This document shows positions 1 through 7,578 of a stretch of DNA of 64,000 nt, in pieces (within the stretch, counting starts at the first letter, position 1; each line of letters opens with the position of its first letter). Both the position numbers and the translations under genes were made by a program. This DNA is from WVYX01 sp039592335 (GTDB taxonomy: Bacteria; Gemmatimonadota; Gemmatimonadetes; Gemmatimonadales; GWC2-71-9): positions 72,960-136,959 of the forward strand of contig JBDHBX010000009.1 in assembly GCA_039592335.1 (NCBI GenBank), given 5' to 3'. Below the pieces are notes generated by a model. That model was given only the letters and a program-made list of their open reading frames with translations, was not told where the DNA came from and made no database searches.

Positions 1-1
1 C

Positions 2-703
2 GCCGAGCGACACGACGTGCTCGTCACCAACACGCCCGACGTGCTCACCGAGGCTACTGCCGACCTCACCTGGGCGCTCCTCCTGGCCGTGGCACGGCGC
101 CTCAAGGAGGGCGAGGCGATGATCGCCGAGTCGCGGTGGCCGGGCTGGCACCCCACCCAGCTGCTGGGCCTCGAGCTCTCGGGGAGCACCCTCGGGATCG
201 TCGGAGCGGGTCGCATCGGCCAGGCGGTGGGCCGCCGGGCCGTGGGGTTCGGCATGCGCATTCTGTACAGCGACCGGGTCCGCCGTGAGGCGTTCGAGCG
301 GGCCACCGGTGCCGCGCGGGTGGACGTGCCGCACCTCCTCGCCGAGAGTCACGTGGTCACGGTCCACGTGCCGTCCACCGGCGAGACGCGCGGCATGTTC
401 GGCCGCGACACGTTTGCGGCCATGCGGCCGGGCGCGCTGTTCGTAAACACGGCGCGCGGTGACCTGGTGGACCAGGACGCGCTGGTGGAGGCGCTGGCCA
501 GCCACCTCGGCGGGGCCGGGCTGGACGTGTTCGCCCGCGAACCGGAGGTGCCAGGGCCGTTGGCGGCCCACCCCCGTGTGATGACGCTGCCCCACCTGGG
601 GAGTGCCACCACCGAGACCCGCCGGGCGATGGCAGGGCTCGCCGTGCAGAACGTCCGGGCCGTGCTCGGCGGAAAGCCGCCGCTCACTCCGGTCACGCGG
701 TGA
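2..703 (+). CDS. D-2-hydroxyacid dehydrogenase (glyoxylate/hydroxypyruvate reductase-like), 5' end missing
   Basis: The gene runs off the left edge; the open frame is already in progress at base 2, so the GTG at 17 is probably internal. It shows the C-terminal two thirds of the NAD(P)-dependent D-isomer 2-hydroxyacid dehydrogenase fold: the Rossmann fingerprint GIVGAGRIGQAVG, then the catalytic Arg (NTARGDLVD), Glu (FAREPEVPG) and His (LPHLGSAT) in normal order and spacing. Family knowledge: these enzymes reduce glyoxylate, hydroxypyruvate or similar 2-oxoacids in the cytoplasm. The exact substrate cannot be read from the sequence. It ends 40 bases before pyrR and is probably a separate transcript. 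Confidence 0.9.
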   Translation, partial: AERHDVLVTNTPDVLTEATADLTWALLLAVARRLKEGEAMIAESRWPGWHPTQLLGLELSGSTLGIVGAGRIGQAVGRRAVGFGMRILYSDRVRREAFERATGAARVDVPHLLAESHVVTVHVPSTGETRGMFGRDTFAAMRPGALFVNTARGDLVDQDALVEALASHLGGAGLDVFAREPEVPGPLAAHPRVMTLPHLGSATTETRRAMAGLAVQNVRAVLGGKPPLTPVTR

Positions 704-732
704 TTGACGCTCCTCCCGACTGCCTCTAACTT
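704..732 (+). promoter_or_regulatory. Candidate promoter of pyrRBC
   Basis: TTGACG (704-709), 17-base spacer, TAACTT (727-732). The pyrR ATG lies 11 bases after the -10-like box, so the predicted transcript would have a leader of only about 5 nt. There is no Shine-Dalgarno match before the ATG, consistent with near-leaderless translation. The -35 overlaps the stop codon region of the upstream dehydrogenase. Confidence 0.55.
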
Positions 733-743
733 CCGCGGCAGCC

Positions 744-1295
744 ATGAGCCCTTCCGAGCGGCGCACCCTGCTGGACGCCTCCGAGGTCGCTCGAGTTCTC
801 GAGCGCATGTCCCGAGAGATCGTTGCCTTTGCCGGTGGGACCGAGGAGCTGGTCCTGGTGGGGATCCAGCGCCGCGGCTCCGACGTGGCCGAGAGATTGG
901 CCAAGCTCATCGAGACGCATGAAGGCGCCACGGTTCCCCTCGGCGTCATGGACATCACCCTGTATCGCGACGACTTGCAGACCATCGGGCCGCGCCCGGT
1001 GATCGGGGAGACCCGCCTGCCGGTGGAGCTGGATCACAAGTGGGTGATGATCGTGGACGACGTGCTGTACACCGGCCGCACCATCAGGGCGGCCATGGAC
1101 CAGCTCGCTGACTTCGGGCGCCCGGCACGCATCGGGCTGGCCGTGGTGGTCGATCGTGGCGGGCGTGAGCTGCCGATTCAGGCGGATATCGTCGGCCACC
1201 ATATCGAGGTGCAGCACGGAGATCGCGTGGACGTGTTGGTCGAGGAGCTGGACGGGCGCGACGCCGTCGAGCTGGTGGATGGAGGGAAGACGTGA
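744..1295 (+). CDS. pyrR: PyrR: pyrimidine operon regulator / uracil phosphoribosyltransferase
   Basis: A 183-residue type I phosphoribosyltransferase with the PRPP-binding signature VMIVDDVLYTGRTI at about 101-114 and the early GIQRRG loop typical of PyrR (GI-RGG-like). Family knowledge: PyrR makes UMP from uracil and PRPP and, in Firmicutes and some Actinobacteria, binds pyr mRNA to control attenuation. It leads a pyrR-pyrB-pyrC operon and overlaps pyrB by four bases (GTGA). The leader before pyrR is too short for an attenuator and no gap exists between the operon genes, so RNA-based control of this operon is not apparent. The enzyme role is likely. Confidence 0.95.
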   Translation: MSPSERRTLLDASEVARVLERMSREIVAFAGGTEELVLVGIQRRGSDVAERLAKLIETHEGATVPLGVMDITLYRDDLQTIGPRPVIGETRLPVELDHKWVMIVDDVLYTGRTIRAAMDQLADFGRPARIGLAVVVDRGGRELPIQADIVGHHIEVQHGDRVDVLVEELDGRDAVELVDGGKT

Positions 1296-2266
1296 CCGGA
1301 CCGTCGCTCGGCAAGGATCTGTTGGGCCTCGAGCCCCTCACTGCGGAACAGATTCGACTCATCCTCGACACCGCCGAGCCGTTCAAGGAAGTCAGCGAGC
1401 GAGCCATCAAGAAGGTCCCGGCACTGCGCGGCAAGACCATCGTCAACCTCTTCTTCGAAGCCTCTACCCGCACCCGTATCTCCTTCGAGTTCGCCGAGAA
1501 GCGCCTCTCAGCCGACACCGTGAACGTGGCGGCCTCGGGATCATCGGTGCAGAAGGGAGAGAACCTGGTCGACACGGCCCGCAACCTCGAGGCGATGCGC
1601 ATCGACATGGTCGTGATGCGGCATCCTTCCTCCGGGGCGGCCAAGTTCCTGGCCGAGCGGATCCCCTCCAACGTCGTCAACGGCGGGGACGGCACGCACG
1701 AGCATCCCACCCAGGCGCTGCTCGACATGCTCACCATCCGGGACCGGATGGAGCGGATCGACGGGCTCAAGGTCTGCATCTGCGGCGACATCCTCCACAG
1801 CCGGGTGGCCCGCAGCAACATCTGGGGGCTGCTCAAACTGGGGGCCGAGGTCGCCGTGTGCGGGCCCCAGAGTCTCATGCCGAGGGGCATCGAGGGGCTG
1901 GGGGTCACGGTGTTCCGCCGCATCGAGGAAGCGATCGAGTGGGCGGACGTGCTCAACGTACTGCGGCTGCAGCTCGAGCGGATGCAGGCCGGCTACATCC
2001 CGTCGGTGCGCGAGTACTATCGGGTGTTCGGCGTCACGCTGGAGCGCCTGGAGCGGGCCCCGCATGAGCTGCTCATCCTGCACCCGGGGCCGATGAACCG
2101 GGGCGTGGAGATCGATTCCCGGGTGGCCGACGGGCCGCACAGCGTGATCCTGCACCAGGTGACCAATGGCGTCGCGGTGCGCATGGCCGTGCTCTACCTC
2201 CTCGCCGGCGGGCAGCCGGGGCTCGCCGATGCCGCCAAGGGATCGGGCCGGGAGGTGGACGAGTGA
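1292..2266 (+). CDS. pyrB: Aspartate carbamoyltransferase catalytic subunit
   Basis: Second step of de novo pyrimidine synthesis: carbamoyl phosphate plus aspartate gives N-carbamoylaspartate. The 324-residue protein has the carbamoyl-phosphate loop STRTR (58-62) in FFEASTRTRISFE and the HPTQALLDM motif (138 onward). The last residues (HPGPMNRGVEI) match the aspartate-binding end of the family. Start is the GTG overlapping the pyrR stop; its own stop overlaps the pyrC start by four bases (GTGA), indicating translational coupling. No pyrI regulatory subunit is nearby, so an unregulated or DHOase-associated form is likely, as in other bacteria with a pyrB-pyrC pair. Confidence 0.97.
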   Translation: MTGPSLGKDLLGLEPLTAEQIRLILDTAEPFKEVSERAIKKVPALRGKTIVNLFFEASTRTRISFEFAEKRLSADTVNVAASGSSVQKGENLVDTARNLEAMRIDMVVMRHPSSGAAKFLAERIPSNVVNGGDGTHEHPTQALLDMLTIRDRMERIDGLKVCICGDILHSRVARSNIWGLLKLGAEVAVCGPQSLMPRGIEGLGVTVFRRIEEAIEWADVLNVLRLQLERMQAGYIPSVREYYRVFGVTLERLERAPHELLILHPGPMNRGVEIDSRVADGPHSVILHQVTNGVAVRMAVLYLLAGGQPGLADAAKGSGREVDE

Positions 2267-3552
2267 AGCCGATGCTCATCAAGGGTGGCCACGTGATCGA
2301 TCCGTCGCAGGATCGCGACGGGGTCGCCGACGTGCTGATCGTCGACGGCAAGATCGAGACCCTGGGGAAGAAGCTGTCCGCCCCCGACGGTGCGGAGACG
2401 CTCGACGCCAAGGGTAAGATCGTCGCGCCCGGCCTGGTGGACATTCACGTGCACCTGCGGGAACCGGGCCGTGAAGACTCCGAGACGGTCGCGTCGGGCG
2501 CTATGGCCGCGGCGGCCGGTGGCTTCACGTCGGTGTGTGCCATGCCCAACACCGACCCGGTGACCGACAACCAGGCGGCCGTAGGGTTCATCGTGAAGCA
2601 GGGCGCGGATGCGGGGGCGGCCCGGGTGTATCCGATCGGGGCGACGTCGCTGGGGCAGGAGGGGAAGCAGCTCTCGGAGTTCGGCGAGATGGTGGCCGCG
2701 GGAGCGGTCGCCGTGAGCGACGACGGCCACCCCGTCGTCTCCAGCCACCTGATGCGCACCGCGCTCGAGTATGCCCGCTCCTTCGGCATCCCGGTCGCCG
2801 AGCACTGTGAGGACCCCTACCTGTTCAAGGGCGGGGCCATGCACGAGGGCACCGTGTCGACCAAGCTCGGGCTCAAGGGCATCCCGTCGGCCGCGGAAGA
2901 GATCATGGTGGCGCGCAATATTCTGTTGGCGGAGCTGACGGGCGGCCATGTGCACTTGTGCCACATGTCTACGCGCGAGTCGGTGGATCTGATTCGCCGC
3001 GGCAAGGAGCGGGGTGTGAACGTGACGGCGGAGGCGGCGCCGCATCATTTCGCGCTGACCCACGCGGCGTGCGAGGGGTACGACACCGATGCCAAGATGA
3101 ACCCGCCGCTGCGCGAGCCGGACGATGTCGAAGCGGTCAGGGCAGGTCTTGCGGACGGGACCCTGGATGCCATCGCGACCGATCATGCGCCCCACCACTA
3201 CGAGCTCAAGGAGCGCGACTTCGACGACGCGCCCTTCGGCGTGATCGGGCTGGAGACGGCGTTGGGCATCGGGCTCACCCAGCTGGTCGACGGCGGGGTG
3301 CTGAGCCTCCCCGAGCTGATCCGGTGCATGAGCGCCGAGCCCGCCCGCATCTTCCATCTGCCGGGGGGGACGCTGCGGAACGGGAGCGCCGCGGACGTCG
3401 TCGTCTTCGACCCGGACGCGCGCTGGGTAGTGGATCCGGAGCGGTTCCTGTCCAAGAGCCGCAACACCCCGTTCGCCGGATGGGAACTCCGCGGTCGCGT
3501 CGAGCGGACCATCGTCGGCGGGGTGACCGTGTTCTCTGGCCCCAGAGCGTGA
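2263..3552 (+). CDS. pyrC: Dihydroorotase (class I)
   Basis: Third pyrimidine step, cyclising carbamoylaspartate to dihydroorotate. The 429-residue length and motifs are those of class I dihydroorotases in the amidohydrolase superfamily: metal ligands in DIHVHLREPG (HxH at 62-64), EHCEDPYLF, HLCHMST, and the catalytic Asp in ATDHAPHH. PNTDPVTDN is also diagnostic. Last gene of the pyr operon; GTG start overlaps pyrB by four bases. The following 115-base gap holds a new promoter rather than an obvious T-tailed terminator. Confidence 0.96.
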   Translation: MKPMLIKGGHVIDPSQDRDGVADVLIVDGKIETLGKKLSAPDGAETLDAKGKIVAPGLVDIHVHLREPGREDSETVASGAMAAAAGGFTSVCAMPNTDPVTDNQAAVGFIVKQGADAGAARVYPIGATSLGQEGKQLSEFGEMVAAGAVAVSDDGHPVVSSHLMRTALEYARSFGIPVAEHCEDPYLFKGGAMHEGTVSTKLGLKGIPSAAEEIMVARNILLAELTGGHVHLCHMSTRESVDLIRRGKERGVNVTAEAAPHHFALTHAACEGYDTDAKMNPPLREPDDVEAVRAGLADGTLDAIATDHAPHHYELKERDFDDAPFGVIGLETALGIGLTQLVDGGVLSLPELIRCMSAEPARIFHLPGGTLRNGSAADVVVFDPDARWVVDPERFLSKSRNTPFAGWELRGRVERTIVGGVTVFSGPRA

Positions 3553-3570
3553 TGTACGTCGCTGCTGCAT

Positions 3571-3598
3571 TTGGCGAACCCCGCCAAGTTGTTATAGC
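3571..3598 (+). promoter_or_regulatory. Candidate promoter with inverted repeat, upstream of the coiled-coil gene
   Basis: A perfect inverted repeat TTGGCG-AACCC-CGCCAA occupies 3571-3587. Its left arm can serve as a -35 box, followed after 16 bases by TATAGC (3593-3598). The repeat would then sit between -35 and -10, like an operator, or act as a short pyrC terminator lacking a T-tract. Which role applies cannot be decided from the sequence. Confidence 0.4.
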
Positions 3599-3667
3599 TT
3601 AAGTACATAGGTCGGCCGGGCACGCGAACGCGCGGGCCCGGACTGGCATTCTGCCAGCGGAGAATCG

Positions 3668-4525
3668 ATGGCCAAGGGCTCCAAGCGTTCCACGTCGGGT
3701 ATCCAGCAGCTGCTCGAGGAGAAGCGGCAGATCGAGCAGTGGCTGCAGCGTCTCGACATGACCGCCAACGAGACCCCGGGCCAGGTCCGGGAGAAGGTTC
3801 AGTCCGACTACCGCAAGCGGCACGACGCCATCATCGAGGAGCTCCACAGCTTCAAGGGCGAGCTGTCCCTGGCCCTCGAGCAGCAGAGAGAGGTGCGCGA
3901 CGACCTGGCCAAGCGGGAGGCGGAGGCCTCGGAGCGGCTCGCGGAGGCCGAGCTGCGCCACACGGTGGGCGAGTTCGACGAGGAGCGCTGGTCGGAGCTA
4001 CGTACCGAGATCCTGGAGTCCCTGGTCAAGATTCGCGAGGAGCTCAAGGAGGCCGACGAGGAGATCTCCAGCATCGAAGAGGTCATGGTGTCGGTCGACG
4101 GAGCCGAGGCCCAGGAGGCCTTGCCGCCGGAGGTCACCGAGGAGGTGACGGCGGCCGCGGCAGTCGAGGAAGGCGAGGCCGAGCCGGCGCAGACCGATGC
4201 CTTCGACGAGCTGGAGTTCCTCCGTTCCGTGACCGACGACGAGGCCAGCAAGCCGCGCCCGCGGCTCAGCGGGCAGCAGCCCCGCATCTCTACTTCCGAC
4301 CTTGCATCGCCGCTCGAGGACACCCCGTTGCCGGGTGGCGGGCCCCAGCCTCCCGGCAAGCGCGAAGCCCAGGTCGGGGCGGAGGGGGTCGAGCCGGTGG
4401 AGAGGAAACATGACCGCCCGGTGCATGGATCGGCCAAGACGGTCAAGTGCGGGGAGTGCGGTGCGCCGAACCTGCCTACCGAGTGGTACTGCGAGCGGTG
4501 CGGCGCTGAGCTCGCGGCGGTGTAG
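3668..4525 (+). CDS. Coiled-coil protein with C-terminal zinc ribbon, function unknown
   Basis: A 285-residue protein I do not recognise as a named family. Residues about 10-145 are highly charged with heptad-like spacing (QQLLEEKRQIEQWLQRL, KIREELKEADEEISSIEE), i.e. a long coiled coil resembling DksA/TraR-type or RsbR-like helical hairpins only in general character. A low-complexity acidic/proline linker follows (about 150-255). The C-terminus carries CGECGAPNLPTEWYCERCG, a classic CxxC-x10-CxxC zinc ribbon. Start ATG follows a GGAGA ribosome-binding site. Its stop codon directly abuts the rpsT stop on the other strand with no gap. Probably soluble; a scaffold or nucleic-acid-associated role is conceivable but unproven. 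Confidence 0.75.
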   Translation: MAKGSKRSTSGIQQLLEEKRQIEQWLQRLDMTANETPGQVREKVQSDYRKRHDAIIEELHSFKGELSLALEQQREVRDDLAKREAEASERLAEAELRHTVGEFDEERWSELRTEILESLVKIREELKEADEEISSIEEVMVSVDGAEAQEALPPEVTEEVTAAAAVEEGEAEPAQTDAFDELEFLRSVTDDEASKPRPRLSGQQPRISTSDLASPLEDTPLPGGGPQPPGKREAQVGAEGVEPVERKHDRPVHGSAKTVKCGECGAPNLPTEWYCERCGAELAAV

Positions 4526-4786
4526 CTACTTCTTCGCTTTCCCTCGAACGGCCTTGATGAGACGGCTCTTCTGACGGGCCGCACTGTTTTTCGCGACCAG
4601 GTTCTTCCTCGCAGCGCGATCGATCAGGCGCTCGGCCTCGCGGTAGGCGACCTCGGCCTCCTCGGCGCTCGCCGCGGCACGCACCTTCTTGATGGCCGAC
4701 CGCACGGCGCTGCGGTGCTTCCGGTTCTGCGTGCGGCTCGTCTCGTTCTGCCGCATGCGCTTCTTCGCTGACTGGATGTTCGGCAC
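4526..4786 (-). CDS. rpsT: Small ribosomal subunit protein S20
   Basis: An 86-residue, strongly basic protein with the S20 signature: N-terminal NIQSAKKRMRQNETSRTQNRKHRSAVRSAIKK and a lysine-rich C-terminal helix (KNSAARQKSRLIKAV). It binds 16S rRNA early in 30S assembly. The start is GTG with GAGGAG five bases upstream. A strong promoter lies at 4837-4865. A GGGCC-CAAC-GGCCC hairpin sits in the roughly 50-nt leader. Single-gene transcript, convergent and directly abutting the coiled-coil gene, so its terminator would have to lie inside that gene. Confidence 0.97.
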   Translation of the reverse strand: MPNIQSAKKRMRQNETSRTQNRKHRSAVRSAIKKVRAAASAEEAEVAYREAERLIDRAARKNLVAKNSAARQKSRLIKAVRGKAKK

Positions 4787-4836
4787 TACACTCCTCGCGT
4801 GAAAAGAGGGCCGTTGGGCCCCGAAATCGGACCGGA

Positions 4837-4865
4837 ATACTACCCCGCAAGTGTCTGCCAGTCAA
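4837..4865 (-). promoter_or_regulatory. Promoter of rpsT
   Basis: On the minus strand: TTGACT (4860-4865), 17-base spacer, TAGTAT (4837-4842). One of the best matches to a housekeeping promoter in the window. The -35 box and part of the spacer overlap the first codons of the divergent M50 protease gene. Confidence 0.7.
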
Positions 4866-5603
4866 GGCGCTACGCCTTTGACACTCGTGCAGGCCCCGGT
4901 TAGCTTCCACCCCACCGTGCACGAGTTTCTCTACGCTCTTCCCGTCCTGCTCTTCTCGATGGTTGCGCACGAGTACGCACACGGGTACGCGGCCCTGAAG
5001 CAGGGTGATCCGACGGCTCGGGACATGGGGCGCCTCACCCTGAACCCGCTGAAGCACGTCGATCCGTTCTTCACGGTGCTCATGCCGTTGGCGGTGTTCC
5101 TGGTTTCCGGTGGGCGGGTGATCTTCGGCGGCGCCAAGCCGGTGCCGGTGAACCCGGCCAACTACCGCGACTTCAAGCGGGGCGATCTCATCGTGTCGTC
5201 GGCGGGGATCGTGATGAACCTGATCCTGTTCGTGGCGTGTCTCGTTACGAGTATGGCGGTGGGTGGCCTGGCGGGGCTCCTACCCGGAGGCTGGGGCGTG
5301 CTCGCCGCGCTCCAGCGAATGTTGCTCTGGGGGGTGTGGCTCAATCTGCTGCTGGCCTTCTTCAACTTGATTCCGGTGCCACCGCTCGACGGATCGCATC
5401 TGTTGTATCATGTGCTGCCGCCGGAATGGCAGCGGTCCTACCGCCGCTTTGCGCGCTACGGCGTGCTGGCGCTCATGGGCGTGATCCTGGTCGTGCCGCA
5501 GGTGTTGTGGATCATGTTGACGCCGGCGTTCCTGCTTCAGGGAGCGGCGTGTGAGCTCGCTGCCCCATTCACGCTGCGGCCCTTCCCACTGTGCCTGTTA
5601 TGA
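4851..5603 (+). CDS. Site-2 protease family protein (peptidase M50, FtsY/SpoIVFB-like rhomboid-unrelated metalloprotease)
   Basis: Intramembrane zinc metalloprotease: HEYAH (40-44) gives the HExxH zinc site and NLIPVPPLDGSH (about 170-182) supplies the third ligand Asp. Several hydrophobic helices surround both motifs (28-45, 80-98, 110-135, 150-175, 195-215). The 250-residue length fits the short soluble-domain-free M50B group; substrates of this group are usually unknown. GTG at 4851 is the first start in frame; TTGGGC-N18-TACTAC immediately upstream could drive a leaderless message, and GTG 4887 or 4917 are alternatives. It overlaps scpA by four bases (ATGA), a linkage common in bacteria. 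Confidence 0.88.
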   Translation: MSASQGATPLTLVQAPVSFHPTVHEFLYALPVLLFSMVAHEYAHGYAALKQGDPTARDMGRLTLNPLKHVDPFFTVLMPLAVFLVSGGRVIFGGAKPVPVNPANYRDFKRGDLIVSSAGIVMNLILFVACLVTSMAVGGLAGLLPGGWGVLAALQRMLLWGVWLNLLLAFFNLIPVPPLDGSHLLYHVLPPEWQRSYRRFARYGVLALMGVILVVPQVLWIMLTPAFLLQGAACELAAPFTLRPFPLCLL

Positions 5604-6337
5604 CCGCGCCGCCGACGAACAGCGCCGACCAGACCCCGTTTGTCGTCCGGCTCGACGCCTTCTCGGGACCGCTCGATCTGTTGCTCCACCTGATTCGGGA
5701 GCAGGAGGTCGACATCTATGACATTCCCATCGCGGCGATCGCCGACCAGTTCCTCGAGGCGATCGACGCGCTGGGGTTGAACGAGGCCGCCGACTACCTG
5801 GAGATGGCTGCCCACCTGCTGCGCATCAAGATCCAACTGCTCCTGCCGCGGCCGTTCGACGAAGAGGGGTGGGAGGATCCGCGGGCCGAGTTGGTGCGGC
5901 GTCTGCTGGAGTACGAGCAGGTGCGAGAGGTGGCGGACTGGCTGGCCCAGCAGTCGAGTCAGCACGCGGGCCGATTCCCGCGCGGATGGTTCGCGGATCC
6001 GCCGGAACTCCCGCCACGGCCGATCACGCTCAGCCTCGCGGAGCTCCTGGTGGCCGTGGAGGAGCTGGTTGAGTCGCTGCCGGAGCCGGTCCTGCACCGG
6101 GTGGTGCCACGCCCGCTGGACGTGGAGGGCGCGACGCGCCGCATCGAGGCGCTCCTGGAGGAGCGCGAACGGCTCACGCTGCTGGACGCGATTGGCGAGG
6201 CGACGAGTGTGGCCGACGTGCTGTCGGTCCTGATCGCGGTGTTGGAGCTCGCCCGGCTGGGCCGTATCCGCCTGGCGCAACGCAAGACCTTTGGCTCGGT
6301 GACGATTCGACGTGAACCCGATCGCACAGCTGTTTGA
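5600..6337 (+). CDS. scpA: Segregation and condensation protein A
   Basis: ScpA is the kleisin that bridges the SMC dimer in the bacterial condensin complex. The N-terminal segment FSGPLDLLLHLIREQEVDIYDIPIAAI and ADYLEMAAHLLRIKIQLLLP are highly conserved ScpA features that bind the SMC neck; the C-terminal winged helix (VLSVLIAVLELARLGRIRLAQ) binds the SMC head. I chose ATG 5600, which forms an ATGA overlap with the protease stop, over GTG 5591; this gives 245 residues. scpB follows with a 26-base overlap, as expected for the ScpAB unit. Confidence 0.96.
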   Translation: MTAPPTNSADQTPFVVRLDAFSGPLDLLLHLIREQEVDIYDIPIAAIADQFLEAIDALGLNEAADYLEMAAHLLRIKIQLLLPRPFDEEGWEDPRAELVRRLLEYEQVREVADWLAQQSSQHAGRFPRGWFADPPELPPRPITLSLAELLVAVEELVESLPEPVLHRVVPRPLDVEGATRRIEALLEERERLTLLDAIGEATSVADVLSVLIAVLELARLGRIRLAQRKTFGSVTIRREPDRTAV

Positions 6338-6869
6338 GGCCGCCTTCTTCGCGGCGGCGCACCCCCTCTCGCTGGAGGACTTGGGGCGCCTCGCTCCCGA
6401 CCGGCCCCGGGAGGAACTCGAAGCCGCGCTGGAGGAGTTGCGTCGGCACTACGAGGAGCACCGTCATGGGTTCGAGCTGGTGGAGGTCGGTGAGGGCTTT
6501 CAGCTCCTCACGCGGCGCGACCTGGCCGAGACCATTACCGAAGCGCACATCGTGCACCGGCCGCGCAAGCTGAGCCGTGCGGCGCTGGAGACGCTGGCCG
6601 TGATCGCGTACCGGCAGCCGGTGAGCCGTGCCGACATCGAAGAGATCCGTGGTGTCTCGGTGGAGGGTGTCCTCCGCTCGCTGCTCGACCGCGAGGTCAT
6701 TGCGGTGGTGGGGCGCGCCGAGGGCCTGGGCCGGCCGCTGCTGTACGGGACCACGCCGCAGCTGCTCGAGTTGCTGGGCATCCGGTCGTTGGAGGAGCTG
6801 CCGCGGCTCGAGGAGCTCTCGGTGGCTCTGCGCATGCCGACCGAAGCGGCGGAGTTGGGCGAGACGTGA
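6312..6869 (+). CDS. scpB: Segregation and condensation protein B
   Basis: ScpB is the KITE winged-helix partner of ScpA in condensin. This 185-residue protein shows the typical ETLAVIAYRQPVSRADIEEIRGVSVEGVLRSLLDRE segment and the LGRPLLYGTTPQLLELLGI motif of the second winged helix. GTG start lies inside the end of scpA; the stop overlaps the next gene by four bases (GTGA). Confidence 0.96.
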   Translation: MNPIAQLFEAAFFAAAHPLSLEDLGRLAPDRPREELEAALEELRRHYEEHRHGFELVEVGEGFQLLTRRDLAETITEAHIVHRPRKLSRAALETLAVIAYRQPVSRADIEEIRGVSVEGVLRSLLDREVIAVVGRAEGLGRPLLYGTTPQLLELLGIRSLEELPRLEELSVALRMPTEAAELGET

Positions 6870-7573
6870 CGAAGATGCGGCTGCAGCGGGCCCTGGCACG
6901 CGCCGGGGTCGCCTCGCGCCGCCGTGCAGAGGAACTGATCGAGGCCGGCCGGGTCCGGGTGAACGGGAAGGTGGCCACCATCGGCACCAGCGTGGATCCG
7001 GAGGCCGACGTGATCACGGTCGGGCGCCGCACGATCCGTCCCGGTCGGATCGTGTGGATCGCGTTGCACAAGCCGGTGGGCTATGTGGTCACCAAGCGGG
7101 ACCCCAGGGGGCGCAAGACGGTGTTTCAGCTGCTCCCCGATGTGCCCGGGCTCACCTACGTCGGGCGGCTGGACGTGGCGACGACGGGCCTGCTGCTGTT
7201 CACGACCGACGGAGCGGCGGCGCACCGCCTGACCCACCCGCGCTACGCGGTGGAGCGTACCTATCGGGTGCTGGTGCATGGCCGCCCGCCACACGAGATT
7301 CGAAGGGCGCTGGAGCGGGAGATCGTGATCGACGGCCGGCCGGTGCGGGTGGTCCGCTCGCGGGTGCGGCCGGCGGCGCGCGGGTCGAGCGATGTGACGT
7401 TGGTGTTGGCCGAAGGACGCTATCGCATCGTGCGGCGCATGTGCGACCGACTGAAGCTCAAGGTGGAGCGCTTGATGCGCCTCTCGTACGGGCCCGTGCA
7501 GTTGGGTCGACTGGCGGCGGGGGAGTGGCGCTATCTTACGCGACGTGAACTCGAGGCAGTGACGACGGAATAG
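6866..7573 (+). CDS. rRNA pseudouridine synthase, RsuA/RluB family
   Basis: N-terminal S4 RNA-binding domain (MRLQRALARAGVASRRRAEELIEAGRVRVNG at 4-34) followed by the RsuA/RluB catalytic domain, with the active-site Asp103 in GRLDVATTGLL and KPVGYVVTKRDPRGR upstream. Converts a uridine in ribosomal RNA to pseudouridine; RluB (23S) is the usual scpB neighbour, but the exact target nucleotide cannot be read here. 235 residues, normal for the family. GTG start overlaps scpB by four bases. Confidence 0.93.
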   Translation: MTKMRLQRALARAGVASRRRAEELIEAGRVRVNGKVATIGTSVDPEADVITVGRRTIRPGRIVWIALHKPVGYVVTKRDPRGRKTVFQLLPDVPGLTYVGRLDVATTGLLLFTTDGAAAHRLTHPRYAVERTYRVLVHGRPPHEIRRALEREIVIDGRPVRVVRSRVRPAARGSSDVTLVLAEGRYRIVRRMCDRLKLKVERLMRLSYGPVQLGRLAAGEWRYLTRRELEAVTTE

Positions 7574-7578
7574 GGGTC

